Shown piece after piece: positions 6,279 to 13,151 of a DNA stretch of 18,699 bases; the stretch's first letter is position 1; each line of letters begins with the position of its first letter. The stretch is from JBOHWJ01 sp050736615 (GTDB taxonomy: Bacteria > Desulfobacterota > Binatia > Binatales > Binataceae), in NCBI GenBank assembly GCA_050736615.1, contig JBOHWL010000264.1, positions 1 through 18,699 of the forward strand. Direction: 5' to 3'. The position numbers and the translations under genes were made by a program. The notes below the pieces were generated by a model. The model was given only the letters and a program-made list of their open reading frames with translations. It was not told the origin of the DNA and searched no databases.

Positions 6279-7601
6279 TCATTCGGGTATCTCGGGAGCG
6301 AGTTCCTCGAGGCTTCTGCCACGCGTTTCCGGCGCGAACATGATTACCATCACGGCTCCGATCACTGGACCGACGGCGACGATTGAAACCGCGTTGCCCA
6401 GCCCCCCGAGCGAACCGGCCAGCGCACCGATAGTTAACGGTGTAAGCAAATCCGCGATATTGCCCAGGACCTGCACGGTCAACGCGTAAGAAGTGGCGCG
6501 AATCGCGGTCGGAAACAACTCCGTCGAATAGGTCGCCGTTGCGGTGCGGGCGCCCTGGAAGGCAAACACCGTCAGCACCATCCAGGACAGCATCGCCGCA
6601 TGCATCGACGACTTGAACAACAGCACCACGGTGACCGCTCCGATGACATAGAAAATACAGGTCGTGGCTTTGCGTCCAATCCGATCAAGCAGGTAACCGG
6701 CCAGCAAATGACCGAGCGTGCCGATGACATAGGCGAGCACCACCGCATGGCCAACGTCGGCGGAGCTCCAATGATGGTCGCGCTTGGCGTAGAGGGCGAA
6801 GAAAGTCACCGCCGGGCCGCGCACCAGGCCCACGCAATTCCATAGCAGCGCGATCAACAGGAGCCGGCCACGATAGGGACCTTGCAGGCCCGCCAGCGCG
6901 CGCGTGAAGCTTTCGCGAATCCCGCGCATCATGCCCGCGCGCGGGGCCTGCGCCGCCGTCCGCGCGAAGCGTGCGGTCTCGCGCAAATTGCGCCGCAGAA
7001 AAGCCACCAACAGCAGCGGCACTACGCCAATGAAGTACATGCCACGCCATCCCCATGACGAGGTGGCGACGGGACCGTAAAGGCTGCCGCCGATAATTAC
7101 CCCGATGAGCCCAACCATGTTGAGGATGGCCACGCCGCGCCCGCGCCAGCTATCGGGAAACTCCTCGCTGACCATGATGGTCGCGACGGCGAATTCAGCG
7201 GAGAGAAAGAGCTGCGCGATACTTTGGAAGATGGTGAAAGTGCCAAGGCCGCGCGACAGCGCGGTAAGCAGTGTGAAAATGGTATAGAAGAGGACAGTAT
7301 AAGAGACGACCGGCTTGCGTCCCACGCGGTCGGCCAGCAGTACGACGAAAAACGCGGCGATGCCGCCCAGCCGCACGAACGACGCCATCTCGCCAACGGC
7401 GAAATCGTTCATGTGGAAAGTGCGCGCGATATCGGGTGTGCATAGGTGAAAGATGGTGACGTCGTAACCCTCGAAAATGGTTACTGACATCAGCAACGAC
7501 AACATCAGCCACAGATAACGGCCGGGAAGCTGGGGCGAGGTTGAATGCGGGGAAGAACCTGGAGACGGATGCGGGGATTCGGCTGGCTTGTTTGGAGTCA
7601 T
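6279..7601 (-). CDS. MFS transporter (sugar/organic acid symporter-like)
   Basis: 440 aa from ATG 7601. An ATG at 7661 would add 20 arginine-rich residues unlike the family. After a Pro/Ser-rich cytoplasmic tail (about residues 1-30) the protein shows about twelve hydrophobic segments. The loop 2-3 motif is LADRVGRKPVV, and its echo in the second half is LLDRIGRKATT. TM1 has the acidic pattern EGYDVTIF, as in proton symporters of the metabolite/aromatic acid type. The C-terminal APETRGRSLEEL is typical of the sugar-porter side of MFS. Substrate unknown. It is divergent from the exported protein gene and upstream of the phosphatidyltransferase gene. Confidence 0.93.
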   Translation of the reverse strand: MTPNKPAESPHPSPGSSPHSTSPQLPGRYLWLMLSLLMSVTIFEGYDVTIFHLCTPDIARTFHMNDFAVGEMASFVRLGGIAAFFVVLLADRVGRKPVVSYTVLFYTIFTLLTALSRGLGTFTIFQSIAQLFLSAEFAVATIMVSEEFPDSWRGRGVAILNMVGLIGVIIGGSLYGPVATSSWGWRGMYFIGVVPLLLVAFLRRNLRETARFARTAAQAPRAGMMRGIRESFTRALAGLQGPYRGRLLLIALLWNCVGLVRGPAVTFFALYAKRDHHWSSADVGHAVVLAYVIGTLGHLLAGYLLDRIGRKATTCIFYVIGAVTVVLLFKSSMHAAMLSWMVLTVFAFQGARTATATYSTELFPTAIRATSYALTVQVLGNIADLLTPLTIGALAGSLGGLGNAVSIVAVGPVIGAVMVIMFAPETRGRSLEELAPEIPE

Positions 7602-7704
7602 CTGGGACCGGACAGGGTGACGCGAACAAAGTCCCATGATCCGGGGGCGGCGACAAGCCACCGTTCGGGTGTGTGAAAACCGCGCGGTGCGCCAGCGGAG
7701 GGCA

Positions 7705-8496
7705 ATGGCAAAGGCATCATGGCGCGCGCTCGTGCCGCTTCTGCTTGGGGTCTGGATGCTGGGCGTCTGGGCGAGGTTGGCATGGGCGGCCGCAATTGAT
7801 TTTCCGCCGACGCAATTGACGATTTACAATTATGCGGGAACGCAGGTCATCGGCCATTCGCTTTATCGCTTAAAAACCGTCGCGGGCAAAAGGATAGTTT
7901 TCGGCGAGAACCGCTACCTCGACGGCCAATACGACATCGAGCATGACGAGATCGTGCCTGGCGTCGCCGGCAAGCAACCGCGGCTGCTCACTTTCGAGCA
8001 TGACTACTTCGCCGCCGACGGTTCGCGGCAGTTTGTCGACAAAGCGGACTTTCAGATCGGCGCCAGTTCATGCATCCAGTATCGCGCCGGGGTCGCGTCG
8101 GTGCTTCAAAAGCACTTCAATTTCCCATCCGACACTTACGCCGGCGCGGCGGTGATGATCCCGTTACAGGATGAATTGCGGCGCGGCGTCAAGGGCCCGA
8201 TCGAGTTCCACGATTTCAATTGCGTGCCGGGTCCTGGTGTTTTCACGGTGCGTGCGTTCGTGCAACCACCGGCTCCTTGGCGATTCTACCCCGGACAATT
8301 GGTGCGCGTGAGGATCAAGCCGTATTTCGGCTGGTGGAATTTCGCCGTCGCGATGTTCTTGCCCGAGTTCGACGTCTGGTTCAATCCCGCTCGCGACTGG
8401 CGTTTCGTCGGCGCCCGGTTTAGCCGCTACTACAAAGGCGCGCAGGTGCTGCTGGTGCGCGGTCAGGATCGGCGGGCGCCCAAACCGGCGCCATAA
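7705..8496 (+). CDS. Exported protein of unknown function
   Basis: 263 aa from ATG 7705, chosen because it begins a clean Sec signal peptide: MAKASWR, a hydrophobic core at about residues 8-22, and a likely cleavage after AWA (residue 28). An upstream in-frame ATG at 7636 would add a 23-residue arginine-rich leader. GGAGGG lies just before the ATG with unusually short spacing. The mature part is rich in Tyr, Phe and Trp and has only two cysteines (123 and 173), which could form a disulfide. It includes GPIEFHDFNCVPGPGVFTV and an aromatic C-terminal stretch (GWWNFAVAMFLPEFDVWFNP). I do not recognise a family. Periplasmic or outer-membrane location is likely. Confidence 0.8.
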   Translation: MAKASWRALVPLLLGVWMLGVWARLAWAAAIDFPPTQLTIYNYAGTQVIGHSLYRLKTVAGKRIVFGENRYLDGQYDIEHDEIVPGVAGKQPRLLTFEHDYFAADGSRQFVDKADFQIGASSCIQYRAGVASVLQKHFNFPSDTYAGAAVMIPLQDELRRGVKGPIEFHDFNCVPGPGVFTVRAFVQPPAPWRFYPGQLVRVRIKPYFGWWNFAVAMFLPEFDVWFNPARDWRFVGARFSRYYKGAQVLLVRGQDRRAPKPAP

Positions 8497-8626
8497 ATTT
8501 GCCTCGAACCGGCGCGTGTGATCCGAACCCGCGGGCCTTCCTACACGAAGAACCCACGGGCTTGCTCGGATACGTTTTGAATGGATCGGAACGTCCGCAA
8601 AGACGGGCTTCGCCGACGACTAAGGG

Positions 8627-8842
8627 CTAAAAGTGACTGGCGCCGTCGCCGCCGTAATGACGTACCTTCGAGCGTTGCGGCTTCTGGTACTGAAAGGCGG
8701 TCTGGCAGTGATGACACACACCCTGCGGCTGCGGGCTGCCGGGGCGGCGCACCAATTTCACGTAATGCACGATCCCGTCGCTGCAGAGATGGCCGGCGAC
8801 GGGAAAATCATAGACGGTCCGGACGGCGGATACCTGTTCCAT
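8627..8842 (-). CDS. Possible small CxxC-containing protein
   Basis: 71 aa in an otherwise empty 625 bp interval. It has Cys20, then Cys43-His-His-Cys46, which could be part of a small zinc site, and a balanced composition rather than the arginine-rich text of the shadow frames. The GGAG upstream is 15 nt from the ATG, which is too far. A weak promoter (TTGATC, 16 bp, TATTTT) lies at 8933-8960 in the right direction. It may be a real small gene or chance. Confidence 0.35.
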   Translation of the reverse strand: MEQVSAVRTVYDFPVAGHLCSDGIVHYVKLVRRPGSPQPQGVCHHCQTAFQYQKPQRSKVRHYGGDGASHF

Positions 8843-8932
8843 TTCGTTACACTAAGGCTCCTTCATGCAAAGTATTTTCCTTGTCCTGTTCGCGCCGGTT
8901 GATCCCGACGCGGCGTGCGAGGCACTGAACAC

Positions 8933-8960
8933 AAAATAGTGATTTCACCACATCGATCAA
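8933..8960 (-). promoter_or_regulatory. Weak sigma70-like promoter upstream of the small CxxC ORF
   Basis: On the minus strand TTGATC (8960 to 8955) and TATTTT (8938 to 8933) are separated by 16 bp in an AT-rich patch of a GC-rich region. Each box matches four of six consensus bases. It would transcribe toward 8842. A small palindrome, GTGAAATCAC, lies in the spacer. Confidence 0.25.
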
Positions 8961-9121
8961 TAATTTTTCTAACGCCAATGAAAATTTTTTTTGGATACCG
9001 TCAAGGCGCACCGTCAAGCAGCGGAGTCGCGCGGCCCGCGGACGCTGACCCAGGCTTGAACACACTTTAGCGATTGCCCCCGCTGACGCGCGTTTCAAGC
9101 CGCAAGTACGCCAGCACGCCT

Positions 9122-9568
9122 TTATGCCGGGCGCTTCGGCACCAGCACCTTGCGCCGCAAGCTCAGCACCTGCTCGCCGTTTTGATTGATGCCGCGCGTT
9201 TCGACATAGACCACGCCGCGATCGGCTTTGCTCCCGGATGGCGTAACCTCCAGCACGGTGGTCTCCGCGTACAAGGTATCGCCGTTGAACGTCGGCGCGA
9301 CATGCCGAATCGATTCGTATTCGAGATTAGCGATCGCGTTCTCGCTGATATCTTTGACGGACATTCCGGTAACCAATGCGATCACCAGCAAGCCGTTGAC
9401 CAGGCATTTGCCGTGCTGGCTTTTGGCGGCATAGGCGGCGTCGAAATGCAGCGGATTGGTGTTGAGCGTCATCAGGGTGAACCAGGTGTTGTCGAAATCG
9501 GTGATCGTGCGGCCAGGCCAATGCTTAAAAGTCTGGCCGGGTCTGAAATCTTCCAAATAATTGCTCAT
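9122..9568 (-). CDS. MaoC-family (hot-dog) enoyl-CoA hydratase
   Basis: 148 aa. The start is ATG 9568 because GGAGG (complement of 9575-9579) lies 6 nt upstream and the next residues, YLEDFRPGQTF, are the conserved N-terminus. An ATG at 9607 would add 13 charged residues. The hydratase-2 motif is TNPLHFDAAYA, with Asn38, His41 and Asp43. It hydrates or dehydrates a CoA-thioester double bond. The overall text resembles MaoC proteins such as itaconyl-CoA or mesaconyl-CoA hydratases of branched-chain catabolism, but specificity is inference. It is divergently transcribed from the biotin carboxylase gene with a 130 bp shared promoter region. Confidence 0.9.
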   Translation of the reverse strand: MSNYLEDFRPGQTFKHWPGRTITDFDNTWFTLMTLNTNPLHFDAAYAAKSQHGKCLVNGLLVIALVTGMSVKDISENAIANLEYESIRHVAPTFNGDTLYAETTVLEVTPSGSKADRGVVYVETRGINQNGEQVLSLRRKVLVPKRPA

Positions 9569-9573
9569 CGTGC

Positions 9574-9579
9574 GCCTCC
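9574..9579 (-). promoter_or_regulatory. Ribosome-binding site deciding the MaoC start
   Basis: GGAGG on the minus strand, 6 nt before ATG 9568, is the clearest Shine-Dalgarno sequence in this part of the window. It favours the shorter MaoC protein over the ATG at 9607. Confidence 0.75.
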
Positions 9580-9698
9580 GTGCGCGATCTTTATCAGTGC
9601 CCGGCAATTAGTCGAAGCCGGCGGCGGTTGCAATCCGCCGTGATCGCGCACGCCTTAAGCCATAGCCGCACGGCACTGGTATGGTAAGCTGAAGGACC

Positions 9699-11225
9699 AT
9701 GGACGGGCGCCCGATCAAGAAACTGCTAGTCGCCAATCGCGGCGAGATCGCCCTGCGGATCATTCGCAGCGCACGCGCGCTGGGAATCCGCACGGTTGCG
9801 GTCTACTCGGCGGCTGACGCCGCCATGACCCATGTGGTCGCGGCTGACGAGGCGCGTTTTATCGGGCCGGCCGAAGCGGCGCACAGCTATCTCAATCTCG
9901 CCGCGATTATCGCGGCGGCCAAAGCCTCCGATGCCGACGCGATTCATCCCGGTTATGGTTTTCTGTCGGAGCGCCCGGAGTTCGCGCGCGCGGCGCGTGA
10001 AAACGGGCTCACCTTCGTCGGGCCGGCCGCCGAGGTGATGGCTTCCTTGGGAGACAAAGTCGCGGCGCGACGGCTTGCCCAGAAAGCCGGCGTGCAGGTG
10101 GTCCCGGGTATCGACACTGGCGACCTCGCCGCGGCGCGCCGCTTTGGCGCGCAGGCCGGCTTCCCGCTGCTGGTCAAGGCGGCGGCCGGCGGCGGCGGCC
10201 GCGGGATGCGGGTTGTAGCGGATGAACCGGCGCTCGCAGGCGCGCTCGAAGCGGCCGCGCGCGAGGCACAGGCCGCGTTTGGTGACGGCCGCGTTTTCCT
10301 GGAACGCTACCTGGCTCGTCCGCGCCATGTCGAAGTCCAATTGCTGGGCGATAACTACGGCGGGATGGCCGCGTTGGGTGAGCGCGATTGCTCGATTCAA
10401 CGCCGCCATCAAAAGCTGATCGAGGAATCGCCGGCACCCGGAATCAGCGAAAGGCTGCGCGCACGGATTATTGAGGCGGCGCTCACGCTGGCCCGCACGG
10501 CTGGCTACAGCAACGCCGGCACCGCGGAATTCCTGGTCGACGGTGATGAATTTTTTTTCCTCGAAGTTAATGCCCGACTGCAGGTTGAGCATCCGATTAC
10601 CGAGTTGCGCTTCGGCTGCGACCTGGTGGCCGAGCAGCTCAAGCTCGCATCGGGTGAGCGTGTGAGCACGCCGCTTGCGCCGCGCGGCGCCGCCATCGAA
10701 TGCCGCATCAATGCCGAGGAAGCCGAGCATGACTTCCGCCCCGCAACCGGCCGCGTCCTGCGCCTGCGCCTGCCGTCCGGGCCGGGCGTGCGCGTCGATA
10801 CGCATCTGGGGCTGGGAATGGAAATCTCGCCCTTTTACGACAGCTTGATCGCCAAGCTGATCTGTTACGGCGCCGATCGTGAGCAGGCGCGGCGGCGCAT
10901 GCTGGTCGCGCTCGGCGAGTTCTCGCTCCTCGGCCTCAGCAGCACAGCGGCCTTCTTGCGCGACATAATCGCGAGCGAGGACTTCACTCGCGCGGATTTG
11001 TCGACGCGCTTCATCCCGGAGTTTTTCACAAAATGGCGGCCGTCCGAGGATCAACTTGAACTCGCGCTGGTGGCCGCGGCGATGGTCGAGCGGGGAATGC
11101 TGGCGGCCGACGCCGCCTGCGTCAAGACCACGTCGTCAGACCATCAGGCCGTCGCGCATTCGCCCTGGCAAGGGCTGGGTAGTTTTGAGCTATGGGCCCG
11201 CGCGACTGGCCACGGCTTGGAATAG
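9699..11225 (+). CDS. Biotin carboxylase subunit of an acyl-CoA carboxylase
   Basis: 508 aa. It carboxylates biotin with ATP and bicarbonate. The biotin carboxylase N-domain begins KKLLVANRGEIALRI. The ATP-grasp glycine loop is GGGGRGM (164-170), preceded by Lys160. QRRHQKLIEESPAP starts at 234, and EVNARLQVEHPITE (289-302) carries the catalytic Asn, Arg, Glu and His residues. The C-domain includes ECRINAE at 334. After residue 450 it continues past the normal AccC length (about 450) into a short stretch with SPWQGLGSFELW (488-499), like the beginning of the biotin-transfer domain of propionyl- or methylcrotonyl-CoA carboxylase alpha chains, then stops. The carrier domain follows as a separate gene. 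No carboxyltransferase gene is visible. Confidence 0.95.
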   Translation: MDGRPIKKLLVANRGEIALRIIRSARALGIRTVAVYSAADAAMTHVVAADEARFIGPAEAAHSYLNLAAIIAAAKASDADAIHPGYGFLSERPEFARAARENGLTFVGPAAEVMASLGDKVAARRLAQKAGVQVVPGIDTGDLAAARRFGAQAGFPLLVKAAAGGGGRGMRVVADEPALAGALEAAAREAQAAFGDGRVFLERYLARPRHVEVQLLGDNYGGMAALGERDCSIQRRHQKLIEESPAPGISERLRARIIEAALTLARTAGYSNAGTAEFLVDGDEFFFLEVNARLQVEHPITELRFGCDLVAEQLKLASGERVSTPLAPRGAAIECRINAEEAEHDFRPATGRVLRLRLPSGPGVRVDTHLGLGMEISPFYDSLIAKLICYGADREQARRRMLVALGEFSLLGLSSTAAFLRDIIASEDFTRADLSTRFIPEFFTKWRPSEDQLELALVAAAMVERGMLAADAACVKTTSSDHQAVAHSPWQGLGSFELWARATGHGLE

Positions 11226-11248
11226 AGTCGTATGAGTGATCAAGCACA

Positions 11249-11746
11249 GTGAAGTTCAAGCGCTTCGGAGACAGCCGTCTGTTCGATGTTGAAATCCTCG
11301 CCCATGAAGATGCAAAAGTGCGGGCGCGTGTGAACGGCCAGGAGCTGGTGGTTGAAGTCGTGATGATGCCCGATGAGAGTGCGCTGCTCTCACATACTGG
11401 CAGCCGCACGCGCGTCTCCGGGGTCCGTCAGCGCGACGCAATTTTGATCGCCGCCGGACCGCTCGCTTGCCAGTTCATGCCAGTGGCCGAGCGCCGGGGG
11501 CGCGTCGCTCATGGTCTGGCGACGCCCGAGGTGACCGCGCCGATGCCCGGCAAGGTGCTCAAGGTCCTGGTGGAGGAAGGCCAGCGGGTCGAACCAGGGC
11601 AGCCGCTGGTGATGCTCGAGGCGATGAAAATGGAGACCGCGCTCGGTGCCGAAGCTCCGGCGGTGGTGAAAAGGATTCATGTGGCCGCGGGTCAAATGGT
11701 CGACCATGGCGCCGTACTGCTTGAACTCAGCCCAGTGTCGGCATAG
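11249..11746 (+). CDS. Biotin carboxyl carrier protein of the acyl-CoA carboxylase
   Basis: 165 aa. The C-terminal biotinyl domain (about 93-162) starts VTAPMPGKVLKVLVEEGQ and has the biotinylation motif EAMKMET with Lys127, 38 residues from the end, as usual. Residues 1-90 form beta-rich text (LFDVEILAHEDAKVRARVNG) resembling the second part of the biotin-transfer domain of single-chain alpha subunits. The start is GTG 11249; the in-frame stop TGA at 11237 excludes a longer form. No strong Shine-Dalgarno sequence is seen, and the 23 bp gap to the biotin carboxylase stop suggests coupled translation. Together the two genes equal one alpha subunit split in the transfer domain. Confidence 0.93.
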   Translation: MKFKRFGDSRLFDVEILAHEDAKVRARVNGQELVVEVVMMPDESALLSHTGSRTRVSGVRQRDAILIAAGPLACQFMPVAERRGRVAHGLATPEVTAPMPGKVLKVLVEEGQRVEPGQPLVMLEAMKMETALGAEAPAVVKRIHVAAGQMVDHGAVLLELSPVSA

Positions 11747-11758
11747 CCAAAGGAAGCG

Positions 11759-11783
11759 AGCAGGCGAGCCTGCGCACTGCGTT
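11759..11783. repeat. Small hairpin/repeat between convergent genes
   Basis: GCAGG (11760-11764), CGAG and CCTGC (11769-11773) form a 5 bp hairpin with a 4-base loop between the carrier protein gene and the oppositely oriented 74-codon gene. The longer sequence (AGCAGGCGAGCCTGCGCACTG, then CGTTCAAA) resembles 5462-5490. No T-tract follows, so a terminator role is only possible. Confidence 0.3.
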
Positions 11784-12007
11784 CAAACCGATCGCGGCCG
11801 CCGAAGCTCCGTTTCAAGCCCATTGAGCCATTCATCGAAATCGCCGTCGCGCTCGACCACGATTTCGATTTTGCCGTCCTTGAGACGCTTGACGCGCGCC
11901 GGAGTTTCGGTGCGCAAAGGGATCAACAAGGCCTCGCGGGAGATGCCAAGCGCATCGGTAATCGCGAAGATGCGTTCGATTTCATTAAGTGTTACGGCCT
12001 TCAGCAA
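11783..12007 (-). CDS. Small conserved-looking protein, function unknown
   Basis: 74 aa, charged and mostly helical-looking at the N-terminus (NEIERIFAITDALGISREALLI), then PARVKRLKDGKIEIVVERDGDFDEWLNGLE. The likely start is TTG 12007 with GGAG 9 nt upstream; the only nearby ATG upstream runs into a stop at once. The composition is protein-like and differs from the shadow frames. It is divergent from the cold-shock gene with only 74 bp between them and converges with the carrier protein gene. I do not recognise a family; a small regulator or adaptor is a guess. Confidence 0.6.
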   Translation of the reverse strand: MLKAVTLNEIERIFAITDALGISREALLIPLRTETPARVKRLKDGKIEIVVERDGDFDEWLNGLETELRRPRSV

Positions 12008-12081
12008 TTTTTCTCACTCCATTTTTGCGCGCTGGCTCTTTACATACGACGCGCGGCGCATTAGCTCAAATATAGGAGCAG

Positions 12082-12300
12082 GTGTTGGGGGCTCTGGTGT
12101 ACGGCACAATCAAAAAAGTTGTGAAAGACAAGGGATTCGGCTTCATCGTTCCAGACGACGGCAGTGACGATATTTTTTTCCATCGTTCGCGCCTTTCACC
12201 GAAAGTGTACTTCGAGGACCTGCGTGAGGGCAGCGAGGTGCAATTCGAGGTGCGTCCAGGTGATAAAGGCCGGCAAGCCTTTAACGTGCGCCTGCGCTGA
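12082..12300 (+). CDS. Cold-shock domain protein (CspA-like)
   Basis: 72 aa, one OB-fold cold-shock domain. RNP1 is KGFGFI (17-22) and RNP2 is DIFFH (30-34), the nucleic-acid-binding strands. Such proteins bind single-stranded RNA or DNA and act as RNA chaperones. AGGAG at 12074-12078 is 3 nt from GTG 12082 and 6 nt from TTG 12085. The TTG has the better spacing, but the choice changes one residue only. The C-terminus FNVRLR replaces the common ATNVxxL ending. The sequence differs from classic CspA (an insertion KVYFEDLREGSEVQF), so it may not be cold-inducible. Confidence 0.9.
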   Translation: MLGALVYGTIKKVVKDKGFGFIVPDDGSDDIFFHRSRLSPKVYFEDLREGSEVQFEVRPGDKGRQAFNVRLR

Positions 12301-12463
12301 TGTAGTTGCTTGCAGCTTGCCGGTGTGACCGGGGAGTGGCCGCGGATATCATGAAGCCAGCCCGCGCGCTCCATTCCAACTAAGCAGCCAGCATTCACAT
12401 TTTATTAATGGGCGCGGTGGCGCGATCGCCGCGCTCGTTGTTTGGCTTCGCGGAGCAACGTTA

Positions 12464-12901
12464 ATGCGGGACGGCAAGGATTTTCAGAAAGAAGGGATGA
12501 GCGATCGCACACGCAATATCATCGTGTTATGCGTCGTCATTCTGATCGGCATCGTGTGTTATTTCGGCGTCACTTGGGACCATGCCTTCAACACCTCCGA
12601 CGAGGCGTCTACTTTCGCCCAGGCAGTGATTCACAACAGCCCTGTGGTCGAACAGCATATTGGATGGGTAACCTCGATCAAGCAAACCGCCGAGCGATAC
12701 ACCTCCGGTAGCAAACCCCAGGTTTTGCTCGACTTCGACGTCACTGGACGCAAAGGGAATGGCAAGGTGTCGCTGACCTTGGAGCGTATCAACAACAATA
12801 TCTGGTCGATGCCGGAGGCGAATATGACGGTCGGCACCGAGAAGATTGGCTTGCGCGGGGCGCCACCGACCAAGGCCCCATCGCCGATGGCGATGTTCTG
12901 A
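12464..12901 (+). CDS. Membrane-anchored protein, Coa1/Tim21-like domain
   Basis: 145 aa. One transmembrane helix at about residues 18-37 (NIIVLCVVILIGIVCYFGVTW) with a short cytoplasmic N-terminus and a soluble domain outside. The domain has the pattern of the cytochrome oxidase assembly protein 1 (Coa1) family: FAQAVIHNSPVVEQHIGWV, then LDFDVTGRKGNGKVSLTLER and a W-containing strand (NIWSMPEANMTV). The family name is from memory of the pattern, and function in bacteria is largely unknown. ATG 12464 has GGAG at 12452-12455, 8 nt upstream, which favours it over ATG 12497. Confidence 0.75.
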   Translation: MRDGKDFQKEGMSDRTRNIIVLCVVILIGIVCYFGVTWDHAFNTSDEASTFAQAVIHNSPVVEQHIGWVTSIKQTAERYTSGSKPQVLLDFDVTGRKGNGKVSLTLERINNNIWSMPEANMTVGTEKIGLRGAPPTKAPSPMAMF

Positions 12902-13035
12902 CTGCGGCCGCGACGTGGCGCGATAGATCGGCAGGTAAACCGCACGGGAGTGGTGTAACTGGCGTCGCTCCGGGATTCGTTTTGTGCGATGAATTGAATC
13001 TCGCCGCATCACGTTTGATTTTGCCGAAGATTTAG

Positions 13036-13065
13036 TCAGGTGCCTGATAGACGGGCGGTCGCCCG
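13036..13065. promoter_or_regulatory. Two adjacent palindromes upstream of the porin gene
   Basis: TCAGG-TG-CCTGA (13036-13047) and CGGGCG-GT-CGCCCG (13052-13065) are perfect inverted repeats separated by four bases, about 90 bp before the porin start. They could be operator sites for porin control or the end of the upstream transcript. No T-run follows. Confidence 0.35.
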
Positions 13066-13151
13066 AGCGCCGCCGTGCCTAAAATTCGTAATTTGCGGCC
13101 TTTTGTTGATCATGACGCCGGGGCATAGGTTTTGCTGACCGCTCCGGCACC

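Noticed and set aside
8581..8928. A 115-codon plus-strand ORF in the 8497-9121 gap
   Set aside because: It is extremely arginine- and serine-rich, has no ribosome-binding site and overlaps a more protein-like minus-strand frame.
9726..11054. A long 442-codon minus-strand ORF opposite the biotin carboxylase
   Set aside because: The plus-strand frame encodes an unmistakable biotin carboxylase. The antisense frame is rich in Arg, Ala and Gly and is a GC-skew shadow.
11222..11250. A simple frameshift joining biotin carboxylase and carrier protein
   Set aside because: Stops occur in both frames (TAG at 11223, TGA at 11237), so one inserted or deleted base would not give a clean fusion.
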